Below, piece by piece: positions 1-5,996 of a stretch of 15,513 bases of DNA. The notes below the pieces were generated by a model. The model was not told where the DNA came from. It did no database searches and was given only the letters and a program-made list of their open reading frames with translations. A program made the position numbers and the translations under genes. The number at the start of each line of letters is the position of its first letter. The stretch's first letter is position 1. This stretch comes from Acetobacteraceae bacterium (lineage in GTDB: Bacteria; Pseudomonadota; Alphaproteobacteria; Acetobacterales; Acetobacteraceae): assembly GCA_947478535.1 (NCBI GenBank), contig CANJXD010000081.1, positions 1-15,513 of the forward strand, in the 5' to 3' direction.

Positions 1-153
1 CTGTGGATCGCCGGCCCGCTGATCGAGCGCATCGGCTTCACGGCAGCAGCCACGCTCTATACCGGCTTCGGCCTCACCTGCTGCGCGCTGATGCTGTGGC
101 GCTGGCACCGGCATTTGTGGCCGGCCGAGGCGCCGGCGAACCGGCGGACCTAA
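1..153 (+). CDS. C-terminal end of a membrane transporter, probably MFS (partial)
   Basis: The window opens inside a rightward reading frame that ends at TAA 151-153 and gives 50 residues. The visible part begins with LWIAGPLIERIGF, continues as one hydrophobic stretch of about 20 residues rich in Ala, Gly, Leu and Cys, and ends in a basic cytoplasmic-looking tail (RWHRHLW...NRRT). A last transmembrane helix followed by a short charged tail is what the C-terminus of a major facilitator superfamily carrier looks like, and the GPLIERIGF stretch fits a loop leading into TM12. The substrate cannot be told. Its stop codon overlaps the stop of the convergent ribbon-helix-helix gene, so no terminator lies between them. 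The gene being real is fairly sure; the family is a guess from 50 residues. Confidence 0.5.
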   Translation: MWIAGPLIERIGFTAAATLYTGFGLTCCALMLWRWHRHLWPAEAPANRRT

Positions 154-371
154 TCGCGGTTGCGCAACGCGAAGACGCGCAGCGCGCTGGCCAGCGGCAG
201 GGCCGGGTCTGGTCGCGCTGCATCCACGTCCGCCACCAGCCCCGCGAGGCTCGCCCCGCGCGCCGCGGCCAGGGCTTCGATCGCCGCCCAGAATTCGGGC
301 TCGAGCGCGACGGAGGTTCGGTGCCCCGCCAGACGGAAGGACCGTTTGCGGAGGTGGCGGTCCCCGCTCAT
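150..371 (-). CDS. Ribbon-helix-helix domain protein (RHH_4 type)
   Basis: This 73-residue protein starts at ATG 369-371 and ends at TAG 150-152. It matches the short alphaproteobacterial ribbon-helix-helix family in which a basic strand (RKRSFRLAGHRTSVAL, residues about 8-23) is followed by EPEFWAAIEALAAARG and a second helix, ending in a conserved SALRVFAL stretch (residues about 62-69). Ribbon-helix-helix proteins are usually dimeric DNA binders that use the N-terminal strand in the major groove, but members of this subfamily have no well-established target. It is the last gene of a leftward operon: its ATG lies six bases after the stop of the VOC gene. It could regulate that operon; no operator was identified. 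Its stop overlaps that of the transporter running towards it. Confidence 0.85.
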   Translation of the reverse strand: MSGDRHLRKRSFRLAGHRTSVALEPEFWAAIEALAAARGASLAGLVADVDAARPDPALPLASALRVFALRNRD

Positions 372-377
372 GCGCGC

Positions 378-788
378 CTATTCCGGAAAACGATCCCCAT
401 AGGTCGCGATCTCGATGAGGTTGCCGTCGGGGTCCCGGCAATAGACCGAGGTGATCGGGCCCAGCGCGCCGGCCTTCGAGATCGGGCCGAGTTCGACCGT
501 GACACCGCAGTTGCGCAGATGGTCCACCACATCATCGGCCGAGACGGTGACGATGAAGCAGAGGTCCTGCGTCCCTGGCTCCGCCACCACGGAGGAGAAC
601 CAGGCGTCCTGCGTCGCCGTGCGGGGGCGCAGGTTGATTTTCTGCCCACCGAAGCGCAGCGCGGTGCGGCGCTGTTCGCCGAATTCCTCCCGCTCCATCC
701 CCAGCACGCGCTGGTACCAGCCGGCGCTGGTTTCCACGTCCTTGCAGGTGATGACCAGGTGGTCGAGCCGATCGACGGCGAAGCGCAT
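378..788 (-). CDS. VOC family protein (glyoxalase/bleomycin-resistance/dioxygenase fold)
   Basis: A 136-residue single-domain vicinal oxygen chelate protein. The start ATG (786-788) comes two bases after the stop of the upstream RidA-family gene, which suggests translational coupling; a longer in-frame extension upstream was rejected because it runs through that gene. The fold signature is clear: the first beta strand RLDHLVIT (His10 as a likely metal ligand), the helix with TSAGWYQRVLGME (residues about 20-32), a central DLCFIV strand (75-80), and the closing motif YCRDPDGNLIEI (116-127) with Glu126 as the usual last metal ligand. Members isomerise, cleave or bind small molecules using a divalent metal. 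The substrate is not predictable from sequence. Pairing with a Rid-family protein suggests small-molecule catabolism or detoxification, which is inference. Confidence 0.9.
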   Translation of the reverse strand: MRFAVDRLDHLVITCKDVETSAGWYQRVLGMEREEFGEQRRTALRFGGQKINLRPRTATQDAWFSSVVAEPGTQDLCFIVTVSADDVVDHLRNCGVTVELGPISKAGALGPITSVYCRDPDGNLIEIATYGDRFPE

Positions 789-790
789 GG

Positions 791-1189
791 CTATTGGTTC
801 CCTTCGCGGCGGGGCAGGCGCGCCGTCACCTCGATCTCGATACGTATCTCGGGGGCCTGGAGGCCCGCCACCAGCATCGTGGCCGCGGGCCGCGCCTCGC
901 CCAGCCAGGTCTTCACGGTGGGCCAGCAGGCGGGCCAGTCCGCGCGGTCCGGCAGGATGAAGGTGACGCGGACGATATCCGCCATCGCCGCACCAGCCTG
1001 GGCCAGCGCGGCGGCGATGTTGCGGAAGGCCTGGTCGCATTGCGCGACCACCCCCTCGGCCAGCGCCATTGTCGCGTAGTCATACCCCGTGGTGCCGGAG
1101 ACGAAGATCCAGCCATCCTCCACCACGGCCCGCGAATAGCCGACTTCATCCTCGAATCGGCTGCCGGAAGAGATGTGGAGGCGGGACAT
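791..1189 (-). CDS. RidA/YjgF/UK114 family protein lacking the RidA arginine
   Basis: A 132-residue protein from ATG 1187-1189 to TAG 791-793. The Rid fold is clear from SRAVVEDGWIFVSGTTGYD (residues 19-37), the helix QAFRNIAAALAQAGA (53-67), VRVTFILPD and the closing IEIEVTARL with Glu120. Classical RidA deaminates reactive enamine/imine intermediates made by PLP enzymes, and this needs an arginine in a PAR[SA] motif (Arg105 in E. coli). Here that stretch reads PAATMLVAGL (residues 101-110), so by alignment Ala103 occupies the arginine position. The protein therefore probably belongs to a Rid subfamily without classical imine deaminase activity. It leads an operon with the VOC and ribbon-helix-helix genes. 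The ribosome-binding site is weak. The family call is firm; the function is open. Confidence 0.9.
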   Translation of the reverse strand: MSRLHISSGSRFEDEVGYSRAVVEDGWIFVSGTTGYDYATMALAEGVVAQCDQAFRNIAAALAQAGAAMADIVRVTFILPDRADWPACWPTVKTWLGEARPAATMLVAGLQAPEIRIEIEVTARLPRREGNQ

Positions 1190-1345
1190 GCGGCGTGGGG
1201 TTCCGGAAAGGGCAGATACTGCGCGCAGCCATATCCCAGCGGCGCGGTGGCAGGAAGGGCCGCGTTTCGCCAAGGCATGCTTGCTGCGGCCCGCCAGGGC
1301 AAGGCAAGGTTTCACCTGACGGTGTCGGATCGGGAGTGGGATCGC
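1190..1345. promoter_or_regulatory. Divergent intergenic region between the RidA operon and the solute-binding protein gene
   Basis: These 156 bases separate two genes transcribed away from each other, so promoters for both must lie here or inside the gene starts. No convincing -35/-10 pair or operator palindrome could be picked out by eye. The ribosome-binding site of the rightward gene is visible (GGGAG at 1332-1336). Confidence 0.35.
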
Positions 1346-2881
1346 ATGGGTTTCGTGAAGCGTCTTGCCTTTGGGCTTTCCCTTCTTGCGGCCCTGCCGG
1401 CGGGCGCGCAGACCCTGCGGATCGGCCTCCAGGCGCCACCGAGCACGCTCGATCCGCATTGGCTGCTGAACCTGGCGAATACCGGCGCGCTGCGGAACAT
1501 CTACGAAACCCTGGTGGCCCGCGATGAGCAGATGGCGCTGCGCCCGGGCCTGGCGGAATCCTGGCGGGTGGTGGATGCCACCAGCTGGGAATTCACCCTT
1601 CGCCCCGGCGTCACCTTCCACGATGGCACCCCACTGACGGCGGAGGATGTCGCGGCCTCCTTCCACCGCGTGCCGAATGTGCCGGGCAATCCGAATCCCT
1701 ATTCGATCTACCTGTCGGGCGTGACGGGGGTGGAGGTGGTCGATGCGCGGGTGTTCCGCATCCGCACCAACGGCCCGCTGCCGATCCTGCCGACCAACCT
1801 GACGCAGATCTTCATCGTGCCGAAATCCGTGGCGGGCCTCGGCAACCCCGAATTCAACAGCGGCCAGGCGGCGATCGGCACCGGGCCGTTCCGGCTCGGC
1901 AGCTGGTCCACCAACCAGCCGCTCGTGCTCCGCCGCAACGAGGCCTGGTGGGGCACCCGCCCGGCCTGGGAGAGCGTGTCCATGACACCGATCCCGAACG
2001 ACACGGCCCGCGTCGCGGCGCTGCTGGCGGGCGATGTGGATTTCATCAACAACGTGCCCTTGCAGGATACTGGGCGCATCGCGGGTGACCGGCGGATGGC
2101 GCTGTTCGCCAGCCCGTCCATCTACGCCGTCAACATCTATCCCGATGTGGAGCGCGACAACGCGCCGGGGGTGGACGCCAATGGCCAGAACCCGATGAAG
2201 GATGTCCGCGTCCGCCGCGCCATGTCGCTGGCGCTGAACCGGGACGCGATCGCCCGGCAGATCATGGAAGGCTACGCGGACCCGACGGACCAGCCCGTGC
2301 CGCCCTTCGTCTTCGGCGCCATCCCGGATCGCGCCGTGCCGGGGCAGGATATCAACGCCGCGCGTGCTCTGCTGGCGGAAGCCGGCTACGCCCAGGGCTT
2401 CGGGCTGAACCTGTTCTGCTCCCCCAACCGGACGCCCCGCATCTGCCAGGCGATCGCTGCCGCCTGGACCCGGATCGGCATCCGCACGACGGTCGAGGTG
2501 GTGCCTCAGGCGACCTTCCTGCCCCGCCGGAATCGCCGCGATTTCGGCCTTTTCGTCACCGTCTTCGGGTCCCTGACCGGGGAGACGTCCTACCTCCTCG
2601 GCTCCCAGTTGCATTCCGTCGGCACCGTGCCGGGGCTGGGCACGCTGAACTTCACCGGGCTCGGCACGCCGGCCACCGACGCGCTGATCCAGCGCGCCCG
2701 TGGCACTCTGGATGACACGCAGCGGGCTGGGCAACTGCGCGGGCTGGTGCAGCAGGTGGTGGATGATGCGCTGATCATCGGCGTCGGCCTGGTGCGCTCC
2801 GTCCATGGCGGCCAGGCGGGGCTCGCCTATACCGCGCGGGCGGATGAGGAAGTGCTGGCGGTGGATATCCGCCCGCGGTGA
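1346..2881 (+). CDS. ABC transporter substrate-binding protein, family 5 (peptide/nickel/opine type)
   Basis: A 511-residue secreted binding protein. ATG 1346-1348 is chosen because GGGAG at 1332-1336 sits nine bases upstream and because translation then begins with a good signal peptide: MGFVKRLAFG, a hydrophobic core LSLLAALPAG, and a likely cleavage after AGA at residue 21. The mature part starts TLRIGLQAPPSTLDPHW, and the family-5 (SBP_bac_5) markers follow: IYETLVARD, LAESWRVVD, WEFTLRPGVTFHDGTPLTAEDV, GTGPFRL, and VRRAMSLALNRDAIA near residue 295. Length is normal for the family. Such proteins capture oligopeptides, glycosides or metal chelates in the periplasm and pass them to a permease pair. 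No permease or ATPase gene is in this window, so it works as an orphan or with a partner encoded elsewhere. The ligand is unknown. Downstream, only seven bases separate it from the convergent DUF1272 gene. Confidence 0.93.
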   Translation: MGFVKRLAFGLSLLAALPAGAQTLRIGLQAPPSTLDPHWLLNLANTGALRNIYETLVARDEQMALRPGLAESWRVVDATSWEFTLRPGVTFHDGTPLTAEDVAASFHRVPNVPGNPNPYSIYLSGVTGVEVVDARVFRIRTNGPLPILPTNLTQIFIVPKSVAGLGNPEFNSGQAAIGTGPFRLGSWSTNQPLVLRRNEAWWGTRPAWESVSMTPIPNDTARVAALLAGDVDFINNVPLQDTGRIAGDRRMALFASPSIYAVNIYPDVERDNAPGVDANGQNPMKDVRVRRAMSLALNRDAIARQIMEGYADPTDQPVPPFVFGAIPDRAVPGQDINAARALLAEAGYAQGFGLNLFCSPNRTPRICQAIAAAWTRIGIRTTVEVVPQATFLPRRNRRDFGLFVTVFGSLTGETSYLLGSQLHSVGTVPGLGTLNFTGLGTPATDALIQRARGTLDDTQRAGQLRGLVQQVVDDALIIGVGLVRSVHGGQAGLAYTARADEEVLAVDIRPR

Positions 2882-2888
2882 GGAGGCT

Positions 2889-3140
2889 TCAGCCGCCCGC
2901 GCAGCAATCCAGGCTGCTGCGCTTCCGGGCGGTGGACGCAGGAAAGCGTTCCAGCTTCCCCGCTGGCCGGATCGGGCGGGGGACAAGGTTCCCCCCGCAA
3001 TTCGGGCAGAGCCCGCCGGGCAGGCGCGTCGCCGCGCAGTCCCGGCACCAGGTGCATTCGAAGGAACAGATCAGCGCCTCATCCGAATGCGGCGGCAGGT
3101 CCCGGCCGCAGCATTCGCAATTGGGGCGGATCTCCAGCAC
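2889..3140 (-). CDS. Cysteine-rich DUF1272 family protein
   Basis: An 83-residue protein beginning with GTG (3138-3140), two bases after the stop of the fumarase gene, so it is almost certainly co-transcribed and may be translationally coupled. It has eleven cysteines. Nine lie in the first 48 residues in metal-site spacing: Cys8, Cys10 and Cys11 (NCECCGRDL), Cys25, Cys29, Cys32 and Cys35 (CSFECTWCRDC), then Cys45 and Cys48 (CPNCGG). This is the DUF1272 pattern, a family of small putative zinc-binding proteins with no assigned reaction. The C-terminal tail carries a further Cys79-Cys80 pair before the last residues. The position behind an oxygen-sensitive Fe-S enzyme could hint at a metal or redox role, but this is only inference. 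Confidence 0.85.
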   Translation of the reverse strand: MLEIRPNCECCGRDLPPHSDEALICSFECTWCRDCAATRLPGGLCPNCGGNLVPRPIRPAGKLERFPASTARKRSSLDCCAGG

Positions 3141-3142
3141 GG

Positions 3143-4810
3143 CTATTCCAGCCCTTCGTAGAAATCATTGCCCTTGTCATCGACGACGATGAACGCCGGG
3201 AAATCCTCGACCTCGATCTTCCACACCGCTTCCATGCCGAGCTCCGGATACTCCAGCACCTCGACCTTGCGGATGCAGTCCTGTGCCAGCCTTGCCGCCG
3301 GGCCGCCGACGGAGCCGAGGTAGAAGCCGCCATAGGTCTTGCAGGCGTTGAGCACCGCCTTGCTGCGGTTGCCCTTGGCCAGCATCACCAGGGACCCGCC
3401 GGCCTTCTGGAAGGCCTCGACATAGCTGTCCATCCGCCCGGCCGTGGTCGGGCCGAAGCTGCCGGTGGCGTAGCCCTGCGGGGTCTTGGCCGGGCCGGCG
3501 TAATAGACCGGGTGGTTCTTCAGGTAGTCGGGCAGCCCCTCGCCCCGGTCCAGCCTTTCCTGCAACTTCGCATGCGCGATATCGCGGGCGACGACGACCG
3601 TGCCGGTCAGGCTCACCCGGGTCTTCACGGGGTGCTTCGACAGTTCCGCCCTGATCGCGCTCATCGGCTGGTTCAGGTCGATCTGCACGACATTGCCGCC
3701 GAGGATGTCATCCGTCGTCTCCGGCAGATACTTCGCGGGGTCATGTTCCAGCTGTTCGAGGAACACCCCCTGCGGCGTGATCTTCGCCTTGATCTGCCGG
3801 TCGGCGGAGCACGACACGCCGATGCCGATGGGCAGCGAAGCCCCGTGGCGCGGCAGGCGCACCACGCGGACATCGTGGCAGAAATACTTGCCGCCGAACT
3901 GCGCGCCGATGCCGAGGTTCTGCGTCAGCTTGTGGACTTCCTTCTCGAACTCCACGTCACGGAAGGCATGGCCGGCCTTGCTGCCTTCGGTCGGCAGGGC
4001 GTCGAGCCACTTGGTGGAGGCGAGCTTCACCGTCTTCAGCGTCGTCTCCGCGCTCGTGCCGCCGATGACGATCGACAGGTGATAGGGCGGGCAGGCGCTG
4101 GTGCCGAGCGTCTTGATCTTGTCTTCCAGGAACTTCAGCAGCTTGTCATGCGACAGCACGGCCCGGGTCTGCTGGAACAGGAAGGTCTTGTTGGCGGAAC
4201 CGCCGCCCTTGAGCACGAACATCAGGTTGAATTCATCGGCGTGGTGTTCGCCGGGGGCTGCCATGATGGCGAAATCCACCGGCAGGTTGTTGCCGGTGTT
4301 GACCTCGTCCCACATCGTCAGCGGCGCCATCTGGGAATAGCGCAGATTCGTCTCGGTATAGGTGCGGTGGACGCCGTAGCTCAGCGCCTCCTCCTCATCG
4401 CCCTCGACCCAGACGCGCTGGCCCTTCTTGCCGAAGACGATGGCGGTGCCGGTGTCCTGGCACATCGGCAGCACGCCGCCGGCGGCGATATTGGCGTTCT
4501 TCAGCAGGTCGAGCGCCACGAAGCGGTCATTCGGGCTGGCCTCGGGGTCCTTCAGGATGTTCGCGAGTTGCTGGAGATGGCCGGGGCGGAGAAGGTGGGA
4601 GACCTCCTTGCAGGCGAGGAAAGCCAGTTCCTCCAGCGCCTTGGGCGCCACCTTCAGCACGGTGCGGCCATCGCATTCGGCGGTGGTGACGCCGGCGATG
4701 TCGAGCTTCCGCCAGGGCGTCGTATCGGCGCCAAGCGGAAACATCGTGCTGAAGCGGAAATTCTCCGGCCGGGAGGTGGCGAGAGAGGGGGCGTCGGGCG
4801 ATGCGGTCAC
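3143..4810 (-). CDS. Fumarate hydratase class I (Fe-S dependent)
   Basis: A 555-residue class I fumarase, which interconverts fumarate and L-malate in the citric acid cycle using a [4Fe-4S] cluster. Three cysteines match the cluster ligands of E. coli FumA in context and spacing: Cys117 in LPMCQDTGT, Cys240 in TSACPPYHL and Cys334 in GVSCSADRQ (94 residues between the last two, as in FumA). The C-terminal beta domain shows [17 protein letters not shown] (about residues 447-463) and [10 protein letters not shown]. The length is that of the single-chain FumA/FumB type, not the two-subunit type. The start is GTG (4808-4810) with GGAGA seven bases upstream; Met23 is a possible alternative. The DUF1272 gene follows two bases after the stop. 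The enzyme class is very sure; a fumA/fumB letter is not assigned. Confidence 0.96.
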   Translation of the reverse strand: MTASPDAPSLATSRPENFRFSTMFPLGADTTPWRKLDIAGVTTAECDGRTVLKVAPKALEELAFLACKEVSHLLRPGHLQQLANILKDPEASPNDRFVALDLLKNANIAAGGVLPMCQDTGTAIVFGKKGQRVWVEGDEEEALSYGVHRTYTETNLRYSQMAPLTMWDEVNTGNNLPVDFAIMAAPGEHHADEFNLMFVLKGGGSANKTFLFQQTRAVLSHDKLLKFLEDKIKTLGTSACPPYHLSIVIGGTSAETTLKTVKLASTKWLDALPTEGSKAGHAFRDVEFEKEVHKLTQNLGIGAQFGGKYFCHDVRVVRLPRHGASLPIGIGVSCSADRQIKAKITPQGVFLEQLEHDPAKYLPETTDDILGGNVVQIDLNQPMSAIRAELSKHPVKTRVSLTGTVVVARDIAHAKLQERLDRGEGLPDYLKNHPVYYAGPAKTPQGYATGSFGPTTAGRMDSYVEAFQKAGGSLVMLAKGNRSKAVLNACKTYGGFYLGSVGGPAARLAQDCIRKVEVLEYPELGMEAVWKIEVEDFPAFIVVDDKGNDFYEGLE

Positions 4811-4880
4811 GGTCTATCTCCGCGGGCGGCGCCGGCGAGGGATCGGCCGGCGCGGCGAGGTCTGGCGCGTGGTAGCGCGG

Positions 4881-4915
4881 GCCGGGGCGCCCGCCAACGG
4901 TGGGGACGCCCCGGC
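4881..4915 (-). terminator. Strong GC hairpin downstream of sspB
   Basis: GCCGGGGCG (4881-4889) pairs perfectly with CGCCCCGGC (4907-4915). Inside it CCCGCC (4890-4895) pairs with GGTGGG (4899-4904), with one G-T wobble, around a three-base AAC loop and a two-base bulge. The hairpin starts five bases past the sspB stop codon, where a terminator or transcript-stabilising 3' stem is expected. There is no T-run, so intrinsic termination is likely but unproven. The remaining bases between this hairpin and the fumarase start hold nothing else evident. Confidence 0.6.
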
Positions 4916-4919
4916 GGCA

Positions 4920-5474
4920 TCAATCCCGCGCGGGGCGGCGGCGGAAGGCGTCGAGGCTGACCACCTGCGCCGGGGCGTCGGGGCTGGGGGCAGGGGAGGG
5001 GGTTGCGGCAGGTGGTGGCTCAGCCGAGGCCACCTCCGCGGCGGGCGCTTCCACGGGTGCGATGGCGCGCGGGCCTTTGGCGACGGCGGGCTCCATGATC
5101 GGCTCGAACCGCAGGCCGAACTGCACGGACGGGTCCGCGAATCCGGTCAGCGCGCCGAAGGGCACCACGAGGGTGGAGGCGACGCCCCCGAAATACAGCC
5201 GCACGGAGAAATACTGCGCGGCACGGTCGATGATCAGCGCCTCGAACTGGTGCTGCAGCACCACCGTCATTTCCTGCGGATACTTGGCCTTCAGATGGCC
5301 GGGCACCTTGGTGCCGGGGTGATCCGTGCGGAAGGTGATGTAGTAGTGGTGTTCGCCCGGCAGGCCCTTGGTGGCCGCCAGGTCCAGCGCACGTGCGACG
5401 ACCTCGCGCAGCGCCTCATCGGTCCAGCGTTCGTAGGGGATCAGGCCCTGCGCCTGGCGGCTATCATCGCTCAT
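4920..5474 (-). CDS. sspB: SspB, ClpXP protease specificity-enhancing adaptor (alpha type)
   Basis: A 184-residue adaptor that binds the ssrA degradation tag on products of stalled ribosomes and hands them to the ClpXP protease. ATG 5472-5474 is chosen because GGAAGGA lies eight bases upstream; a 16-codon extension to 5522 lacks such a site. The substrate-binding domain (residues about 12-127) has the alphaproteobacterial SspB pattern: LIPYERWTDEALREVVARAL, GEHHYYITFRT, GTKVPGHLKAKYPQEMTVVLQHQFE and YFGGVASTLVVPFGALTGFADPSV. A Pro/Ala-rich flexible linker (about 128-169) leads to a short conserved end VVSLDAFRRRP (171-181), which fits the ClpX-docking tail of the family. Its nearest upstream neighbour on the same strand is the tmRNA gene that makes its tag. 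Fumarase lies downstream, beyond a hairpin. Confidence 0.94.
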   Translation of the reverse strand: MSDDSRQAQGLIPYERWTDEALREVVARALDLAATKGLPGEHHYYITFRTDHPGTKVPGHLKAKYPQEMTVVLQHQFEALIIDRAAQYFSVRLYFGGVASTLVVPFGALTGFADPSVQFGLRFEPIMEPAVAKGPRAIAPVEAPAAEVASAEPPPAATPSPAPSPDAPAQVVSLDAFRRRPARD

Positions 5475-5656
5475 CGGTGGTATCCTTCCGCCGGCCTCCC
5501 GCCGGCTTGCCGCCGGACCCATGGAAGCCCGCGGGCGCGGACCATAGAAGCCTGCAGCGTGGGGCGAAAGGGTGACCCCCTTCGCTTGGGAGTTGTTCGC
5601 GGGAAAGAAAGTAGGGGGCTTCTGTTGCCCGGTGCCCCCCGAACCGCGCTTACCTG

Positions 5657-5698
5657 TTAGGCAGCGAGTGCGACAGCCTCACGGCTGTTATCGTTCGC
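5657..5698 (-). other. tmRNA tag reading frame (ANDNSREAVALAA)
   Basis: Thirteen codons from a GCG resume codon (5696-5698) to TAA (5659-5657), read on the minus strand, encode ANDNSREAVALAA. With the alanine carried by the tmRNA itself the full tag would be AANDNSREAVALAA. The AANDN start is the part that alpha-type SspB recognises and the ALAA end is the ClpX signal. Both are typical of alphaproteobacterial tags. The resume codon follows CTTCTCAAGT. Confidence 0.92.
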
Positions 5699-5782
5699 AC
5701 TTGAGAAGTAGCCCGATAACGGCGGTACAATGCCGGGCAAAAGCGACCCCTTTATTACGCGCGTCGAGCCTGTTTCGCCCCC

Positions 5783-5817
5783 AGGCGGCCCGCCCGGATT
5801 TGCACCGGTTGGGCTGG
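5783..5817 (-). other. Internal transcribed spacer joining the two tmRNA pieces
   Basis: The 35 bases between the encoded CCA of the acceptor piece and the first G of the coding piece are removed during maturation of two-piece tmRNAs. They contain GCCC...GGGC and CCGG...CCGG complementarities that would fold the spacer into a hairpin, placing both cleavage sites beside the acceptor stem. The boundaries follow from the acceptor-stem pairing and are precise; the processing itself is inferred from the family. Confidence 0.8.
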
Positions 5818-5912
5818 TGGTGGAGGCGCCGGGCACTGCCCCCGGGTCCGCAACGCTTATTCCAGATCGTGTTTATCGCCATAGTCAGCAAGCTGACGGC
5901 ACACGATATAGG

Positions 5913-5996
5913 GCATCGCGGGGGCGAATACGAGGGGTGCCGCGCGCCCCGTGTTCGGGTTATTCAGCGGCGCTTTTCAGGATGGGACTCGGGCCA
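5913..5996. promoter_or_regulatory. Divergent region between ssrA and thyX
   Basis: These 84 bases must hold the tmRNA promoter (leftward) and either a thyX promoter or its leader (rightward). No box pair close to a sigma-70 consensus was found by eye on either strand. A GGGA at 5984-5987 lies nine bases ahead of the chosen thyX ATG and serves as its ribosome-binding site. Confidence 0.35.

Larger units (their letters stand above)
5610..5912 (-). ncRNA. ssrA: tmRNA, circularly permuted two-piece form (ssrA)
   Basis: Read on the minus strand, this region holds all parts of a permuted tmRNA. The acceptor piece comes first (about 5912-5818): a stem-loop (ATCGTGT/ACACGAT), a T-arm CCGGG-GGCAGTG-CCCGG, the 3' acceptor half CGCCTCC (5828-5822), discriminator A and an encoded CCA (5820-5818). 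After a 35-base spacer the coding piece starts with GGGGGCG (5782-5776), which pairs with CGCCTCC over seven pairs including a third-position G-U, the alanyl-tRNA synthetase identity pair. AAACAGGCTCGACG gives the D-like segment, GCCCG...CGGGC forms the stem before the tag, and a tag frame ends in TAA. Beyond it CGGT/ACCG and GGGGGC/GCCCCC can form an H-type pseudoknot. The outer ends are approximate. tmRNA plus SmpB frees stalled ribosomes and tags the unfinished protein. Confidence 0.93.

Noticed and set aside
791..2986. Very long leftward open frame opposite the solute-binding protein gene
   Set aside because: It has His/Arg/Gly-rich composition without domain motifs and mirrors a clear coding gene on the other strand. 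Only its last 132 codons (the RidA-family gene) are real.
3512..4960. Long rightward open frame opposite the fumarase gene
   Set aside because: It is an antisense shadow of high-GC coding DNA, without recognisable motifs, while the leftward frame is an unmistakable fumarase.
5730..5996. N-terminal extension of thyX
   Set aside because: The extension runs antisense through the tmRNA gene, has proline/glycine-rich sequence unlike ThyX, and the ATG at 5997 has its own ribosome-binding site.
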